Source: an uncultured bacterium (GTDB taxonomy: Bacteria > Myxococcota_A > Bradymonadia > UBA7976 > VGTA01). Taken from it: a DNA stretch of 64,000 nt. The notes beneath the pieces are model-generated. The model searched no databases, was not told the origin of the DNA, and worked only from the letters and a program-made list of their open reading frames with translations. Of the stretch, positions 9,801 through 17,481 are shown piece by piece. The stretch lies in contig CALSSE010000007.1 in assembly GCA_943788935.1 (NCBI GenBank), forward strand, positions 124,001 to 188,000, in the 5' to 3' direction. Both the position numbers and the translations under genes were made by a program. The first letter of the stretch is position 1, and every line of letters starts with the position of its first letter.

Positions 9801-9910
9801 TCACTCCTAGAGTCATCACAAATCCGATCTATATAGACGTCGATGGGGATGGGGAGTGGACGGCGCCAGGTGGTAAAATATGTCTCATTCCCGATGGGCG
9901 AAGACCCTAG
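6815..9910 (+). CDS. Lipoprotein metallohydrolase, PHP / CehA-McbA type
   Basis: The protein has 1031 residues. A signal peptide ends in a lipobox (ICFWGC) and is followed by an Asp/Glu-rich spacer. The middle holds beta-sandwich-like sequence without a recognised name. The C-terminal third carries PHP-type metal ligands: FDGHVHAG (His644, His646), GTDHE (Asp676, His677), QLNHPRQG (His754) and VTDIHG (Asp840, His842). This spacing resembles the CehA/McbA family of metallohydrolases, which cleave ester or phosphoester bonds; the substrate here is unknown. The lipobox suggests anchoring in the periplasm or outer membrane. The first possible start is a TTG at 6815 with AGGG about ten bases upstream; an ATG at 6827 is the alternative. 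The gene converges on the alpha-glucosidase gene with 15 bases between stops. Confidence 0.85.
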   Translation: MDVFMTDELHLSALRCALSTLILSSLICFWGCDDEHSRFTIENLDIGLDEEMSPGQIPPDQGIEQRDMDLVDRDESIPSDMNLESPLSDERGRGIFRQGCPKSGFAHARVLIGPGELEGEAVLANEGDLLLMNDRAAFVIQDPTRPSRTWWYYGGQVVDAVPLNDCQQADEDRLNSLGMVIAEGQVTALDQATLRAFEGVRAEVISEGGGGGEARVRVYGHDAPMWLVEFELLSRAMKAGRPKLKSEELVVEMWIDYILPPDESAIRIEVGVINTLNEPRTLRFSALSFFGDKAHEYRFAPDRLDLGGISLYTGLPWLSAGNLALSMSAANMATAHFAGVDLFIDLTRFISGDRFTPWVGEDGDSPYGADVDRGDVVTWEMSLAVHEKGLSNAGLALAQRYPSPSPSRRHQPQIASMALSTSSAESTELLELLSAVNEGEDPARLTVFQRRSRVELWVFSADGVSLGQLGEHWLSAEALAAGEVNHFSIPGLLKEGETYQVRLNIPGLSELRSERFEYDPDDHEASWPSELSEVNLPPRGGLEIKVFDDQRRPLPATLRLSTLITDESVTPNGFSAHTKGELIHVIEEARVAVAAGRYRYTLTRGFEYEPVYGELEVVGGEVISLEVILRHLNPIDHYLSFDGHVHAGPSPDSDVLIIDRLRGAAAEGVEIVAGTDHEIITDWATHLSPKLKPWVTTIIAEESTATLPEHMNIYPLPAREEVNRGDPPLWYGMGFDRFTEQLAERGASVIQLNHPRQGCNYLCLIGYDRETGEPDPSLNSLNFGYDEGEIWGWGFNAVELLNDTRPLFIDVDRPQETGFFEDWASFINLGHKITGVGVTDIHGRDGIGAPITLLKLAEGEGEGEEELNPAEVSPEQVAEAVVRGRAQVSLGAWVDLEVEGVGLGGLATASFASPDDAFPSAELYLTVRALPSVDVQWVYVFLNCDLAYSWPADQPYSLVKHQQRQLMELSEDTWLTVIAFGDEPSPDGLPQYDPRVTPRVITNPIYIDVDGDGEWTAPGGKICLIPDGRRP

Positions 9911-9925
9911 AGAGCGAAACTCAAT

Positions 9926-11596
9926 CTATCTAGGATTAAGTGAGGATTGACCAAAAAAAGCCCAACTCTGAGGTGGGAGTAGGAGCTGGCCATCCTCATC
10001 ATTTATGAGGTTATCCGATGAGAGGAGACATGGACCTAGGGTATCTACGATGACTTCCCAGTGATATGGTCTTATCGTGGGGTTGAAGACGCAGATTACT
10101 GTTTGAGTCTCTTCGTCCTCAATCTTTAATCGGCGCTCAAAAATCAGCAATTGGGGGTTACTCTCTATGACCTGAATATCACCAAGTCTCAGAGCACGCT
10201 GTTCAGCGCGTAGGTTGAGCAAGAGACGAGTGCTATGCAGTGGAGCTGTATGAGCCTTCTCTTGACGCTCAAAGGATCGCTCTAGATGCTCTTTGGTCAT
10301 TGGAAGCCAAGGCTGAACCTCACTGAATCCTCCATGACTTTGATCATTCCAAGGGTAAGGAGTTCGACATCCATCTCTGCCCTTATAGGCGGGCCAAAAC
10401 TCAATCCCATAAGGATCGACAAGCGACTCATAGGGGACCTCTACTTCAGGGAGAGCTAGCTCTTCACCCTGATAGATGCAAGGGGTTCCTCTTAGGCTAA
10501 GTAATAGGGCCATTAATAAAGAGCCAGAGCGCTGAATATCACCCCCTTCAGGACAGAGTCGCGAAGCGGCACGAGTCACGTCATGGTTAGAGAATGCCCA
10601 ACAGGGCCAACTGTTCTGCCCGCTGAGCTGAGCTTTTTGCTCAAAGCGATTGATGACCTCTCGCCAATAGGGAGCATCACCAAATGAACTTAATAGGTCG
10701 AAGGAATAGCATAAATGGAGGCGGCCGGGGGCGGTATAATTGACGAGGAGATCTAGAGATCGAACAGGAGACTCTCCAATCTCCCCGAGGCTGATTCGAT
10801 CGTCAAAGCAGTCTAGCCTAGCTCGAAGCTGCTCTATAAAATCGATCACCTCAGGCTGATTCTTATCAAAGATGTGATCTTGCCAGCCATAGGGATTGGT
10901 CTCATGGGCGCTCATTTGGTCGCGAACGCTCGCAGGGGGGTTATTCCTTAACTGTTGGTCATGATAATAAAAGTTGACAGTGTCTAGACGAAAGCCATCT
11001 ACGCCTAACTCAAGCCAAAAATCCACAACCTTGAGAACCCCCTCTTGAACCTGAGGATTATGAAAATTGAGGTCAGGTTGGGAGGTGAGGAAATTATGGA
11101 GATAATATTGGCATCGGCGAGTGTCCCATTGCCACGCTGACCCCCCAAAAATAGAGAGCCAATTCGTAGGGGGGCTTCCATCTGGTAGAGGATCTGCCCA
11201 TACGTAATGATCACTCTTGTCATTGTGTTGGGAGAGGCGACTCTCTTTGAACCATGGATGTTGATCTGAGGTATGGCTAATCACTAGATCGATTAAAATT
11301 TTTAAGCCCTGCTGATGAGCACTCTTAATGAGTTCTTTTGCATTCTCAAGAGTCCCAAAGAGAGGATCTACCGAGCAATGGTCTGTGACATCATATCCAA
11401 AATCTTTCATGGGAGATCTAAAGAAAGGCGAGACCCAAATGGTGTCTACACCGAGAGACTTAATTTCGGGCAGACGTTGGATGATCCCCTCTATATCTCC
11501 GACACCATCTCCTGAGGCATCTTGAAATGACCTCGGATAAACTTGATAGATCACGGCTTCTCGCCACCATTCAGCTTGTTGTTTATCCTCTATCAA
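9926..11596 (-). CDS. GH13 alpha-glucosidase
   Basis: The 556-residue protein has a complete GH13 (beta/alpha)8 barrel starting WWREAVIYQVYPRSF. Catalytic residues are visible: nucleophile Asp205 in GFRLDTVNFYY, acid/base Glu272 in SLGEIGE and transition-state stabiliser Asp339 in FSNHDVTR. GFRLDTVNF and the overall length resemble bacterial alpha-glucosidases of subfamily GH13_23, which act on short alpha-glucosides such as maltose. No signal peptide is seen, so it should be cytoplasmic. The first in-frame start is a TTG at 11596 with AAAGG about 11 bases upstream; little sequence precedes the conserved fold, so this start is plausible. No sugar transporter or regulator is adjacent. A strong inverted repeat lies 34-61 bases upstream. 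Confidence 0.95.
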   Translation of the reverse strand: MIEDKQQAEWWREAVIYQVYPRSFQDASGDGVGDIEGIIQRLPEIKSLGVDTIWVSPFFRSPMKDFGYDVTDHCSVDPLFGTLENAKELIKSAHQQGLKILIDLVISHTSDQHPWFKESRLSQHNDKSDHYVWADPLPDGSPPTNWLSIFGGSAWQWDTRRCQYYLHNFLTSQPDLNFHNPQVQEGVLKVVDFWLELGVDGFRLDTVNFYYHDQQLRNNPPASVRDQMSAHETNPYGWQDHIFDKNQPEVIDFIEQLRARLDCFDDRISLGEIGESPVRSLDLLVNYTAPGRLHLCYSFDLLSSFGDAPYWREVINRFEQKAQLSGQNSWPCWAFSNHDVTRAASRLCPEGGDIQRSGSLLMALLLSLRGTPCIYQGEELALPEVEVPYESLVDPYGIEFWPAYKGRDGCRTPYPWNDQSHGGFSEVQPWLPMTKEHLERSFERQEKAHTAPLHSTRLLLNLRAEQRALRLGDIQVIESNPQLLIFERRLKIEDEETQTVICVFNPTIRPYHWEVIVDTLGPCLLSSDNLINDEDGQLLLPPQSWAFFGQSSLNPR

Positions 11597-11629
11597 CGCT
11601 CTATTTCCTTTCTCATTATGTCAGTTTTA

Positions 11630-11657
11630 CCCGCTAAATGACTCTTCACTTAGCGGG
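11630..11657 (-). promoter_or_regulatory. Long inverted repeat upstream of the alpha-glucosidase gene
   Basis: CCCGCTAA (11630-11637) and TTAGCGGG (11650-11657) are perfect 8-base arms. Inside them TGA/TCA can pair again around a CTCT loop, leaving one A/C mismatch. There is no T-tract on either side, so a simple rho-independent terminator is unlikely. The position in the leader region of the GH13 gene, on the side facing a divergent lipoprotein gene, suggests an operator or a leader hairpin. Confidence 0.5.
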
Positions 11658-11841
11658 CTATTATCTCAACCTAAGATAAAATAAATTACTAGATGAATTG
11701 CTACCTAAAGTGTTCTCTCTAGCTACTTGAGATCGAGTTACACTATGATCTGTACTAAAGTAAAGACGCTAAATTAGAGCGACCATGCTAATCTAGTTAG
11801 TAATATAGATCAGCATACCCACTGTAAGAAAGAAATGAGTG

Positions 11842-12957
11842 ATGAATTCACTTAAGTACTTATTAACTATATCCTTCTTGTTGATAGGATGTGATTCCGC
11901 CACAGCGCCCACCGCTCCCTCTTCTCAACAAGGGGTTCTCCTTGACACCCGAGAGAATGATGCGAACCAGATGATCGATATGGAGGAAAGCGCTGGTGAG
12001 ATCTCGGTTAGCTATGCGGGAGAGTCTACTACAGACAGTATATACATGAGTGGGAGCGAGGGATATATGTCGCTCGATATGGGGTCAAGCATGACGCTCG
12101 ATATGGGATCAAGCATGACGCTCGATATGGGGTCACCCATTATAGATATGCAGATACCTCCTTTGTGTGTAGATGGTGACTCTCGATTAGGACAAGGGTG
12201 TGGGATAGATCAATGTGACGGCCAGCAATGGATTATCGACCCATTGGTTACAGAGGCCTGTAACCAATGGGATGACGACTGTGATGGATCGATTGATGAG
12301 GACCCTAATCGCGAGAACCAAATGAGTGATTGCTGTGATGAAGATGGCTGTGCAGTATACGCTTATTGTGAGGAGGGGAGCTGTCAGCCTCTCTCCTCAG
12401 GAGAATGCCGATATCAAGGCGACTGCGCTGAAAGTGAAATATGTAGTGATTATCAGTGTCGAGCACCATATGTGATCAACCCTCCTCGTGACTCTGCTTC
12501 ATGTCAGGACCCACTCATTGCCATGATCGGGAGTGTTGGGCAGAACGGTAATGCGGCCTCTTACTTATTTTCGGCGAATCGCTGTACGGATCAAGCATTT
12601 CGATTTCAGACCGCTCTGGGACCAGAGATGATCTTTAGGCTATCTATCTCTGTCGCGGGACGCCACGCATTTACCTCAAGAGTCACAGACAATGGTCGGG
12701 ATGTGCCCTCGACTCTCTCCTTGCTTTCATCATGCGACCCTAATGGGGAGGCAATGTGGTGCTATTCATCAGACATAGAGGGGTTGACGCTCGGTGGAGG
12801 CAGCCTCTCTCTTCCAAATAATGTGATGTTCGATCTAGAGCGTGGGGACTACTTTCTCATTGTTGATACCCACTACCAAGAGCTCTATGATTATCTCAGC
12901 TCATCAGAGAAGCAGCTCTCGGATTTAGAGTTTAGATTGAACGTCACTAGGCGATAG
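11842..12957 (+). CDS. Secreted lipoprotein with MopE-like module
   Basis: The protein has 371 residues. A short signal peptide ends in lipobox LLIGC (Cys17). A low-complexity spacer follows, with three copies of an LDMGSSMT-type repeat. Next is a cysteine-rich part with ACNQWDDDCDGSIDED (about 138-153), the acidic CDG module seen in MopE-like myxobacterial proteins and thought to bind metal. The C-terminal 170 residues (ASYLFSANRC to ERGDYFLIVD) look like a pre-peptidase C-terminal beta-sandwich; that resemblance is weak. No enzyme motif is seen. A GTG three bases before the ATG at 11842 is also possible; no strong ribosome site distinguishes them. The gene is divergent from the alpha-glucosidase. 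It is probably a surface lipoprotein of unknown function. Confidence 0.75.
   Translation: MNSLKYLLTISFLLIGCDSATAPTAPSSQQGVLLDTRENDANQMIDMEESAGEISVSYAGESTTDSIYMSGSEGYMSLDMGSSMTLDMGSSMTLDMGSPIIDMQIPPLCVDGDSRLGQGCGIDQCDGQQWIIDPLVTEACNQWDDDCDGSIDEDPNRENQMSDCCDEDGCAVYAYCEEGSCQPLSSGECRYQGDCAESEICSDYQCRAPYVINPPRDSASCQDPLIAMIGSVGQNGNAASYLFSANRCTDQAFRFQTALGPEMIFRLSISVAGRHAFTSRVTDNGRDVPSTLSLLSSCDPNGEAMWCYSSDIEGLTLGGGSLSLPNNVMFDLERGDYFLIVDTHYQELYDYLSSSEKQLSDLEFRLNVTRR
12073..12140 (+). repeat. 24-base in-frame tandem repeat (LDMGSSMT)
   Basis: Three units start with CTCGATATGGG at 12073, 12097 and 12121; the third is cut short. Units one and two differ by one base. The unit length is a multiple of three, so copy-number change would lengthen or shorten the lipoprotein spacer without a frameshift. 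Confidence 0.9.
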
Positions 12958-13161
12958 CTGAGATTTTCTCGATATGGCCATCTCTGCTTAAGAGTATTTC
13001 ACCGAGTGTTTCAAGAGCTCTGCTCAGGTGAGACGGTTTCGCGTAGATACATAAGGGCGGGCACATTGCTTTGTGAACTCAAGGCATTGATATTGTTTGA
13101 GTATTTATAGTTTTCTCGTTTGGCATGCTCCTTGTTTAGTTGTGTAGATAAGGAGGTTCAC

Positions 13162-14511
13162 ATGATGCTAAATAATAAACTGCAGAGGTATCTGCCTAAC
13201 CTACACTCTTTACTCATTGAGAGTCCTAGATTATGGAGGACTGAGCTAAACGCAGGGATCACCACCGCCGCTTTACTGATTCCTCAGAGTATGGCCTATG
13301 CGATGCTCGCTGGGCTACCTCCGCAAGTTGGGCTCTATGCGGCGCTGACTCCGATCCTCGCTTATGTTCTATTGGGCAGCACTAGGACTTTGTCAGTCGG
13401 ACCTGTAGCGATGGACTCCCTCCTCACTATGGCGACTCTTAATGGAGTAGTAGCTACAATGAGCGCTCCCTATATTGAGGCTGCTGGTCTTTTAGCGTTC
13501 ATCGTCGGCTTGAGTCTGATCCTTATGTCAATCCTAAAGGTGGGGAGGTTGGTTAAGTTCTTAAGTCCAGCGATGATAAGCGGCTTTACATCAGCAGCGG
13601 CGCTGATCATTGCTCTATCTCAGCTCAACCATATCCTCGGTATACCCCTCGATCGATCGATCGGCGCGTATCACATCGTGATCGAGGCGATCAACAAAGC
13701 GCATCTGATACATCCCTTAACCTTCATTGTTGGGCTTGGCTCCTTGTTGATCTTTAAAGGACTACCTAAACTAAACTCTAAATATCCTGGAGGTTTGCTG
13801 GGTATCGTTACCATGATTATCCTTACCTCGACATTTTCTTTCTCAGAGCGTGGGGTTGAGATTGTAGGTGAGATTCCTCAAGGGTTACCTTCGTTCACTA
13901 TGATCAACTTAGACAGTCTCCTCGCCCTACTCACTGGAGGCCATGGAGCACAGCTACTCGGGGGAGCGCTGAGTATAGCTCTCTTAGCTTTTATGGAGGC
14001 GATCTCCGTAGGAATGACGGTCTCCAAACAGCAGGGCTATCAGGTCAAACCGGGCCAGGAATTGATGGCGTTAGGCGCCTCCAACATCACCGGCGCTCTC
14101 TTTGGTGCATATCCGATCGCTGGAGGGTTCTCACGTACTGCGGTCAACGATCGAGCGGGAGCCCGAACGCCTCTCGCTTCATTGATCACCTTTTCAGTGG
14201 TAGCGGTTGTTGCTTGGCGACTCACTCCGATTCTCTATTATCTGCCTCAAGCAACACTATCGGCGATGATTATCGGCGCTGTATATGGCTTAATAGACTT
14301 CAAGGAGCCACATCGCTTACTCAGCACCGATAGACTTCAAGCGCTGATCTGGTTCGCCACTTTTGTGATGACGCTCACCGCGGGCCTTCAGAGCGGTATA
14401 CTCAGCGGAGTAATTCTCAGCGGGGGAGCACACTTGTATCAACTCGCTTCAGGAGACGCTGAGGCTCTCACGTCTGCGCAGAACGAGGAGACACAGGAGG
14501 GCAAACCATAG
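13162..14511 (+). CDS. SulP-family anion transporter lacking a STAS domain
   Basis: The protein has 449 residues and 10 or more hydrophobic segments. It carries the SulP hallmark near the N-terminus (GITTAALLIPQSMAYAMLAG, then GLPPQVGLYAAL) and SVGPVAMDS. SulP proteins move sulfate, bicarbonate or related anions across the inner membrane. Typical members have a cytoplasmic C-terminal STAS domain of about 100 residues. This one stops about 25 residues after the last membrane helix, with a polar tail, so STAS is absent. The ATG at 13162 was chosen because a near-perfect AAGGAGGT sits five bases upstream; an ATG at 13165 is nearly as good. The last 63 bases overlap, tail to tail, the end of the gene on the opposite strand. 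Confidence 0.93.
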   Translation: MMLNNKLQRYLPNLHSLLIESPRLWRTELNAGITTAALLIPQSMAYAMLAGLPPQVGLYAALTPILAYVLLGSTRTLSVGPVAMDSLLTMATLNGVVATMSAPYIEAAGLLAFIVGLSLILMSILKVGRLVKFLSPAMISGFTSAAALIIALSQLNHILGIPLDRSIGAYHIVIEAINKAHLIHPLTFIVGLGSLLIFKGLPKLNSKYPGGLLGIVTMIILTSTFSFSERGVEIVGEIPQGLPSFTMINLDSLLALLTGGHGAQLLGGALSIALLAFMEAISVGMTVSKQQGYQVKPGQELMALGASNITGALFGAYPIAGGFSRTAVNDRAGARTPLASLITFSVVAVVAWRLTPILYYLPQATLSAMIIGAVYGLIDFKEPHRLLSTDRLQALIWFATFVMTLTAGLQSGILSGVILSGGAHLYQLASGDAEALTSAQNEETQEGKP

Positions 14512-16218
14512 CCCCACCCCTCTCTCACTTGATTGCTGACAACCCTCATCTTGAGCTGCTACCGATCCTCCAATGACATCAGGTGTCGCCGCTGCTTCAC
14601 AGAACCCTTGATCGTTACAGACTCCGTCAGCGCCACAGGCCTCATTGCTCTCACAAGGAGGAACACAAACTTGTTCGCCCATTGTTCCCGCAGGAGCGCA
14701 GGTATACCCAAAGCGACAATCGGTGAAATCAGCGCAAGGCTTTAAGCAATATTCTTTGCCAAGGGCTACCCCACAGACGCTCCCTACACCACAAGCAGAG
14801 CAGTCTTCTCCACCACAATAACCGTCAGAAAAAGGAGGAGGTAGGCAAGTGAAAGGGGCGCCACAAGTCCCAGGCATGCAAGCGTCTCCGAGCTGGGCGA
14901 CACATTCGGGGTCATTACTATCGGTGAGTCCATCACAGTCGTTATCCACACCGTCCATACACGCCTCAACTCCAGGTCGAGTATCACCTTGGCAGCTAGA
15001 CCATTGACCGCGACTACACGTCCGAGTGCCCTGTGAGCATACCCCAACACCGGCAAACTCTTGAGGTCCGCTATAACAAGATTCAGTCTCTCCATCATCG
15101 CACTGAATACAATTGCTAAACGCCTCCCATTGACACTCATCGCTACAGACACGATTTTGGCTCCCGTTTTCTCCGCAGCCTTGAGACTCTTCGGAGCCTG
15201 GATCACAGACACCGACACCTTCACATTGACCCCACTGACCCCACTCACCTTCAGAGTCACACATCTTCTCTTCTGTGCCACAACGACCGCAGGGTCTGGA
15301 CTCTACTTCACCAGGGGCGCAGTCGGTCATGATCTGACTCTCAGTGACGATCAAGTCATAGAAATTGTAATCTTCAGGATCTACGAGGCTGATCTCCATG
15401 TAATACTCACCAGGTAGTATAGCGCCGTCGGGTGATATGCGTTTCGCCGCTCCATTCGCCTCAAGTACTCCCTCGGCGATGATGGTGAGATCAGACTGAT
15501 AGAGAGTGATGTTAAGATCTCCACCAGCGAAATTCGCCTCGAGACGCGCCTGTAAATCTACAGGGTTATTATAAGTAACTTTGAGCCAGTCTGAGTCGGT
15601 GGCGATGCGGTCTGTGACACCAGCACGAGGGAGCAGAAAAGCCTCCGCTGAGCTGTCATCATCTTCGGATAAATCATCAAATATCTCTCCCATTGAGATA
15701 TTGGGAGTCGCTGGATGATCTTCACCAAAGGTTGTCTCACAGAGGGTAGTGCAGTCTGCTTTGTCGACCTTTACTTTCCCATAGATCTCTATGCCTCCGA
15801 GAAAATCTTCTACGGCGGCGAAGGAGCAGTCATAGACGTTATAGAAACGCTGGTTACTCACCATTTCGGCGTCTACAACGACATCGACTCGCCAAAGGTT
15901 ATCATCCCCAAATTCGATGCCGGGGGTGTCATCTTCATTGAGCAAGATCTCAATGGTGTCTCCCTCTGCTAAGGGCCTATTCTCACCAAGAACTTCAACG
16001 ATCATCTCACAAGGGATCCTCGAATCATCTTGAATGAACTGGTCTTCGAGCTTGAGGATGACGCTAGCGTCACCTTCAACTTGTTCGGTGGTGACTATCG
16101 GCGGCCTCGCCCAAGCGGTGGAGGAGAGTATAACGGCTAGACCGAGAAGCAGTGAACTCAAAAGTGAGACACTGACTAAATATTGATAGGAGCTATGAGC
16201 CCTGTTTTTAGCTGTCAT
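14449..16218 (-). CDS. Secreted Cys-rich protein with MopE-like module and MYXO-CTERM-like tail
   Basis: The protein has 589 residues. A long signal peptide ends near AWA-RPP (about residue 37). The N-terminal half is beta-rich and acidic and includes a segment resembling pre-peptidase domains (DSDWLKVTY to LPGEYYMEI). From about residue 300 it is cysteine-rich, with CGRCGTEEKMC-type modules and ACMDGVDNDCDGLTDSND near 416-434, a MopE-like acidic module. The C-terminus reads EGCQQSSERG, then a hydrophobic stretch, then RRR. Cysteine, membrane helix and arginines are the layout of MYXO-CTERM sorting signals, which in myxobacteria are processed so that the protein is displayed on the surface. 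The stop lies inside the convergent SulP gene. No enzyme motif was found. Confidence 0.82.
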   Translation of the reverse strand: MTAKNRAHSSYQYLVSVSLLSSLLLGLAVILSSTAWARPPIVTTEQVEGDASVILKLEDQFIQDDSRIPCEMIVEVLGENRPLAEGDTIEILLNEDDTPGIEFGDDNLWRVDVVVDAEMVSNQRFYNVYDCSFAAVEDFLGGIEIYGKVKVDKADCTTLCETTFGEDHPATPNISMGEIFDDLSEDDDSSAEAFLLPRAGVTDRIATDSDWLKVTYNNPVDLQARLEANFAGGDLNITLYQSDLTIIAEGVLEANGAAKRISPDGAILPGEYYMEISLVDPEDYNFYDLIVTESQIMTDCAPGEVESRPCGRCGTEEKMCDSEGEWGQWGQCEGVGVCDPGSEESQGCGENGSQNRVCSDECQWEAFSNCIQCDDGETESCYSGPQEFAGVGVCSQGTRTCSRGQWSSCQGDTRPGVEACMDGVDNDCDGLTDSNDPECVAQLGDACMPGTCGAPFTCLPPPFSDGYCGGEDCSACGVGSVCGVALGKEYCLKPCADFTDCRFGYTCAPAGTMGEQVCVPPCESNEACGADGVCNDQGFCEAAATPDVIGGSVAAQDEGCQQSSERGVGLWFALLCLLVLRRRESLSVS

Positions 16219-16310
16219 AGATTGTACCTTTCCTTCTCTTTAATAAGTGGTGGATATATGATGATCGCTTCTCTAAAGATCGATCAAGTTTTATGTACAT
16301 TTTTATGACC

Positions 16311-17297
16311 TTAAACTTGAGTAATCTGTTCAAGAGAGCAGAGCCAGCCCGCGTCTTGATCATGAGGTTTAACCTCCAAGGAAGGCATCATTAACCAAGC
16401 GGGTTGATCCTCGACATGTTCGCCTCTCGCGTCGATCGCATAAGGGACATGAGCTTCAATCGCTGACCCGGTCTCAACGGGGAAGAGAAACTTGAATCCA
16501 CGATACGGTCTGATCATTTTGGTAGAGCGGTAACGGGTAATGATGGAGACCTGAGGGAGCGGTTCATCTATCAATGCTTTGGAGGTCATCTTAAAATAAT
16601 GGAGTAACTTCTGAATATGAGCGAGGGCAACGATAGGGGTGTTAGGGCTATGATGATGGCCGCATTCAACGACCATCGCGCCGGCGCCATATCGATGAGC
16701 GGCGTCTATTAAGGTCTCTCCTGCCATATGCTCTTTTGAATAGCAGAAGTGGGTCCCTAAGCATCCTAAACGTTCTGCCCAGATCGAAGACTCTCTCGGA
16801 TAAACGATGATTCCATGGTCTCCACTGCTGACGCTGTGAAGATCTAAGACAAACTGTGGAGGTCTAGACTGTAGCAGGCTGTGAAGTTTAGCTTGGCGCA
16901 CGGCCTCAACATTGGACGGAGAGGCAGAGGTTAGGCCAAAAGCTCGATTGAGATCACGATCAATATATCTTTGATCAGCCAGAAAAGCTGCAGGGTTACC
17001 GAGGACCAAGGTAAGCTCGCCGTGTTCTATCAATTCTCCCCGATGGGCGAGCATCATAAGGCGCTCTAAGACGACTGCGCCGACCGCTTCATTGCCATGC
17101 ACAGACCCAACGATCCATAAGTGAGGGAGGTCTTCACGGCTCAGGTCAGATGTGTCTTGACCATGGCTAACGAACCTCCATACTCCCTCTACTGTGTCTT
17201 TATAGGGTTGAAACATGGCTCCATTGAGTCTCGTCCACAATCCTAGTCTCTCGTCCTTATCAAGTCTCAATACTACCCCCAAGAAGATAGGCTTCAC
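16311..17297 (-). CDS. Succinylglutamate desuccinylase / aspartoacylase family zinc hydrolase
   Basis: The protein has 328 residues. The M14-like zinc hydrolase motifs are in order: VGSVHGNEAVGA (zinc ligands His67 and Glu70), RDLNRAFG (114-121, substrate-binding Asn-Arg), VLDLHSV (zinc ligand His154) and AMVVECGHH (Glu211, probable catalytic acid/base). These families remove acyl groups from N-acylated amino acids or act as carboxypeptidase-like enzymes. The arg/ast pathway genes are not nearby, so the substrate is unknown. The frame begins with a GTG at 17297 without a clear ribosome site; an ATG at 17216 (MFQPYKD) is possible but GGAG is then only two bases away. It is followed in the same direction by the MYXO-CTERM-like gene. 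Confidence 0.85.
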   Translation of the reverse strand: MKPIFLGVVLRLDKDERLGLWTRLNGAMFQPYKDTVEGVWRFVSHGQDTSDLSREDLPHLWIVGSVHGNEAVGAVVLERLMMLAHRGELIEHGELTLVLGNPAAFLADQRYIDRDLNRAFGLTSASPSNVEAVRQAKLHSLLQSRPPQFVLDLHSVSSGDHGIIVYPRESSIWAERLGCLGTHFCYSKEHMAGETLIDAAHRYGAGAMVVECGHHHSPNTPIVALAHIQKLLHYFKMTSKALIDEPLPQVSIITRYRSTKMIRPYRGFKFLFPVETGSAIEAHVPYAIDARGEHVEDQPAWLMMPSLEVKPHDQDAGWLCSLEQITQV

Positions 17298-17481
17298 TCA
17301 GTACTCGCTACTTTAAATATTTAGAGAGCGTTAGCCGACTGTTGAGTGACCATAAATATATCCATAGCATGGTGAGGTGAGCAGTGAACCAAAAACTCGA
17401 TAGAATTTTATGGAACTAATGTTAACCTTATAGAAAGGCTGTAATTTACCTCGCTTCATTAGAGACGCTAGGGGGTTCATT

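Noticed and set aside
14784..15281. Second minus-strand frame of 165 residues inside the MYXO-CTERM-like gene
   Set aside because: It is in a different frame of a clearly coding Cys-rich gene and has no domain of its own.
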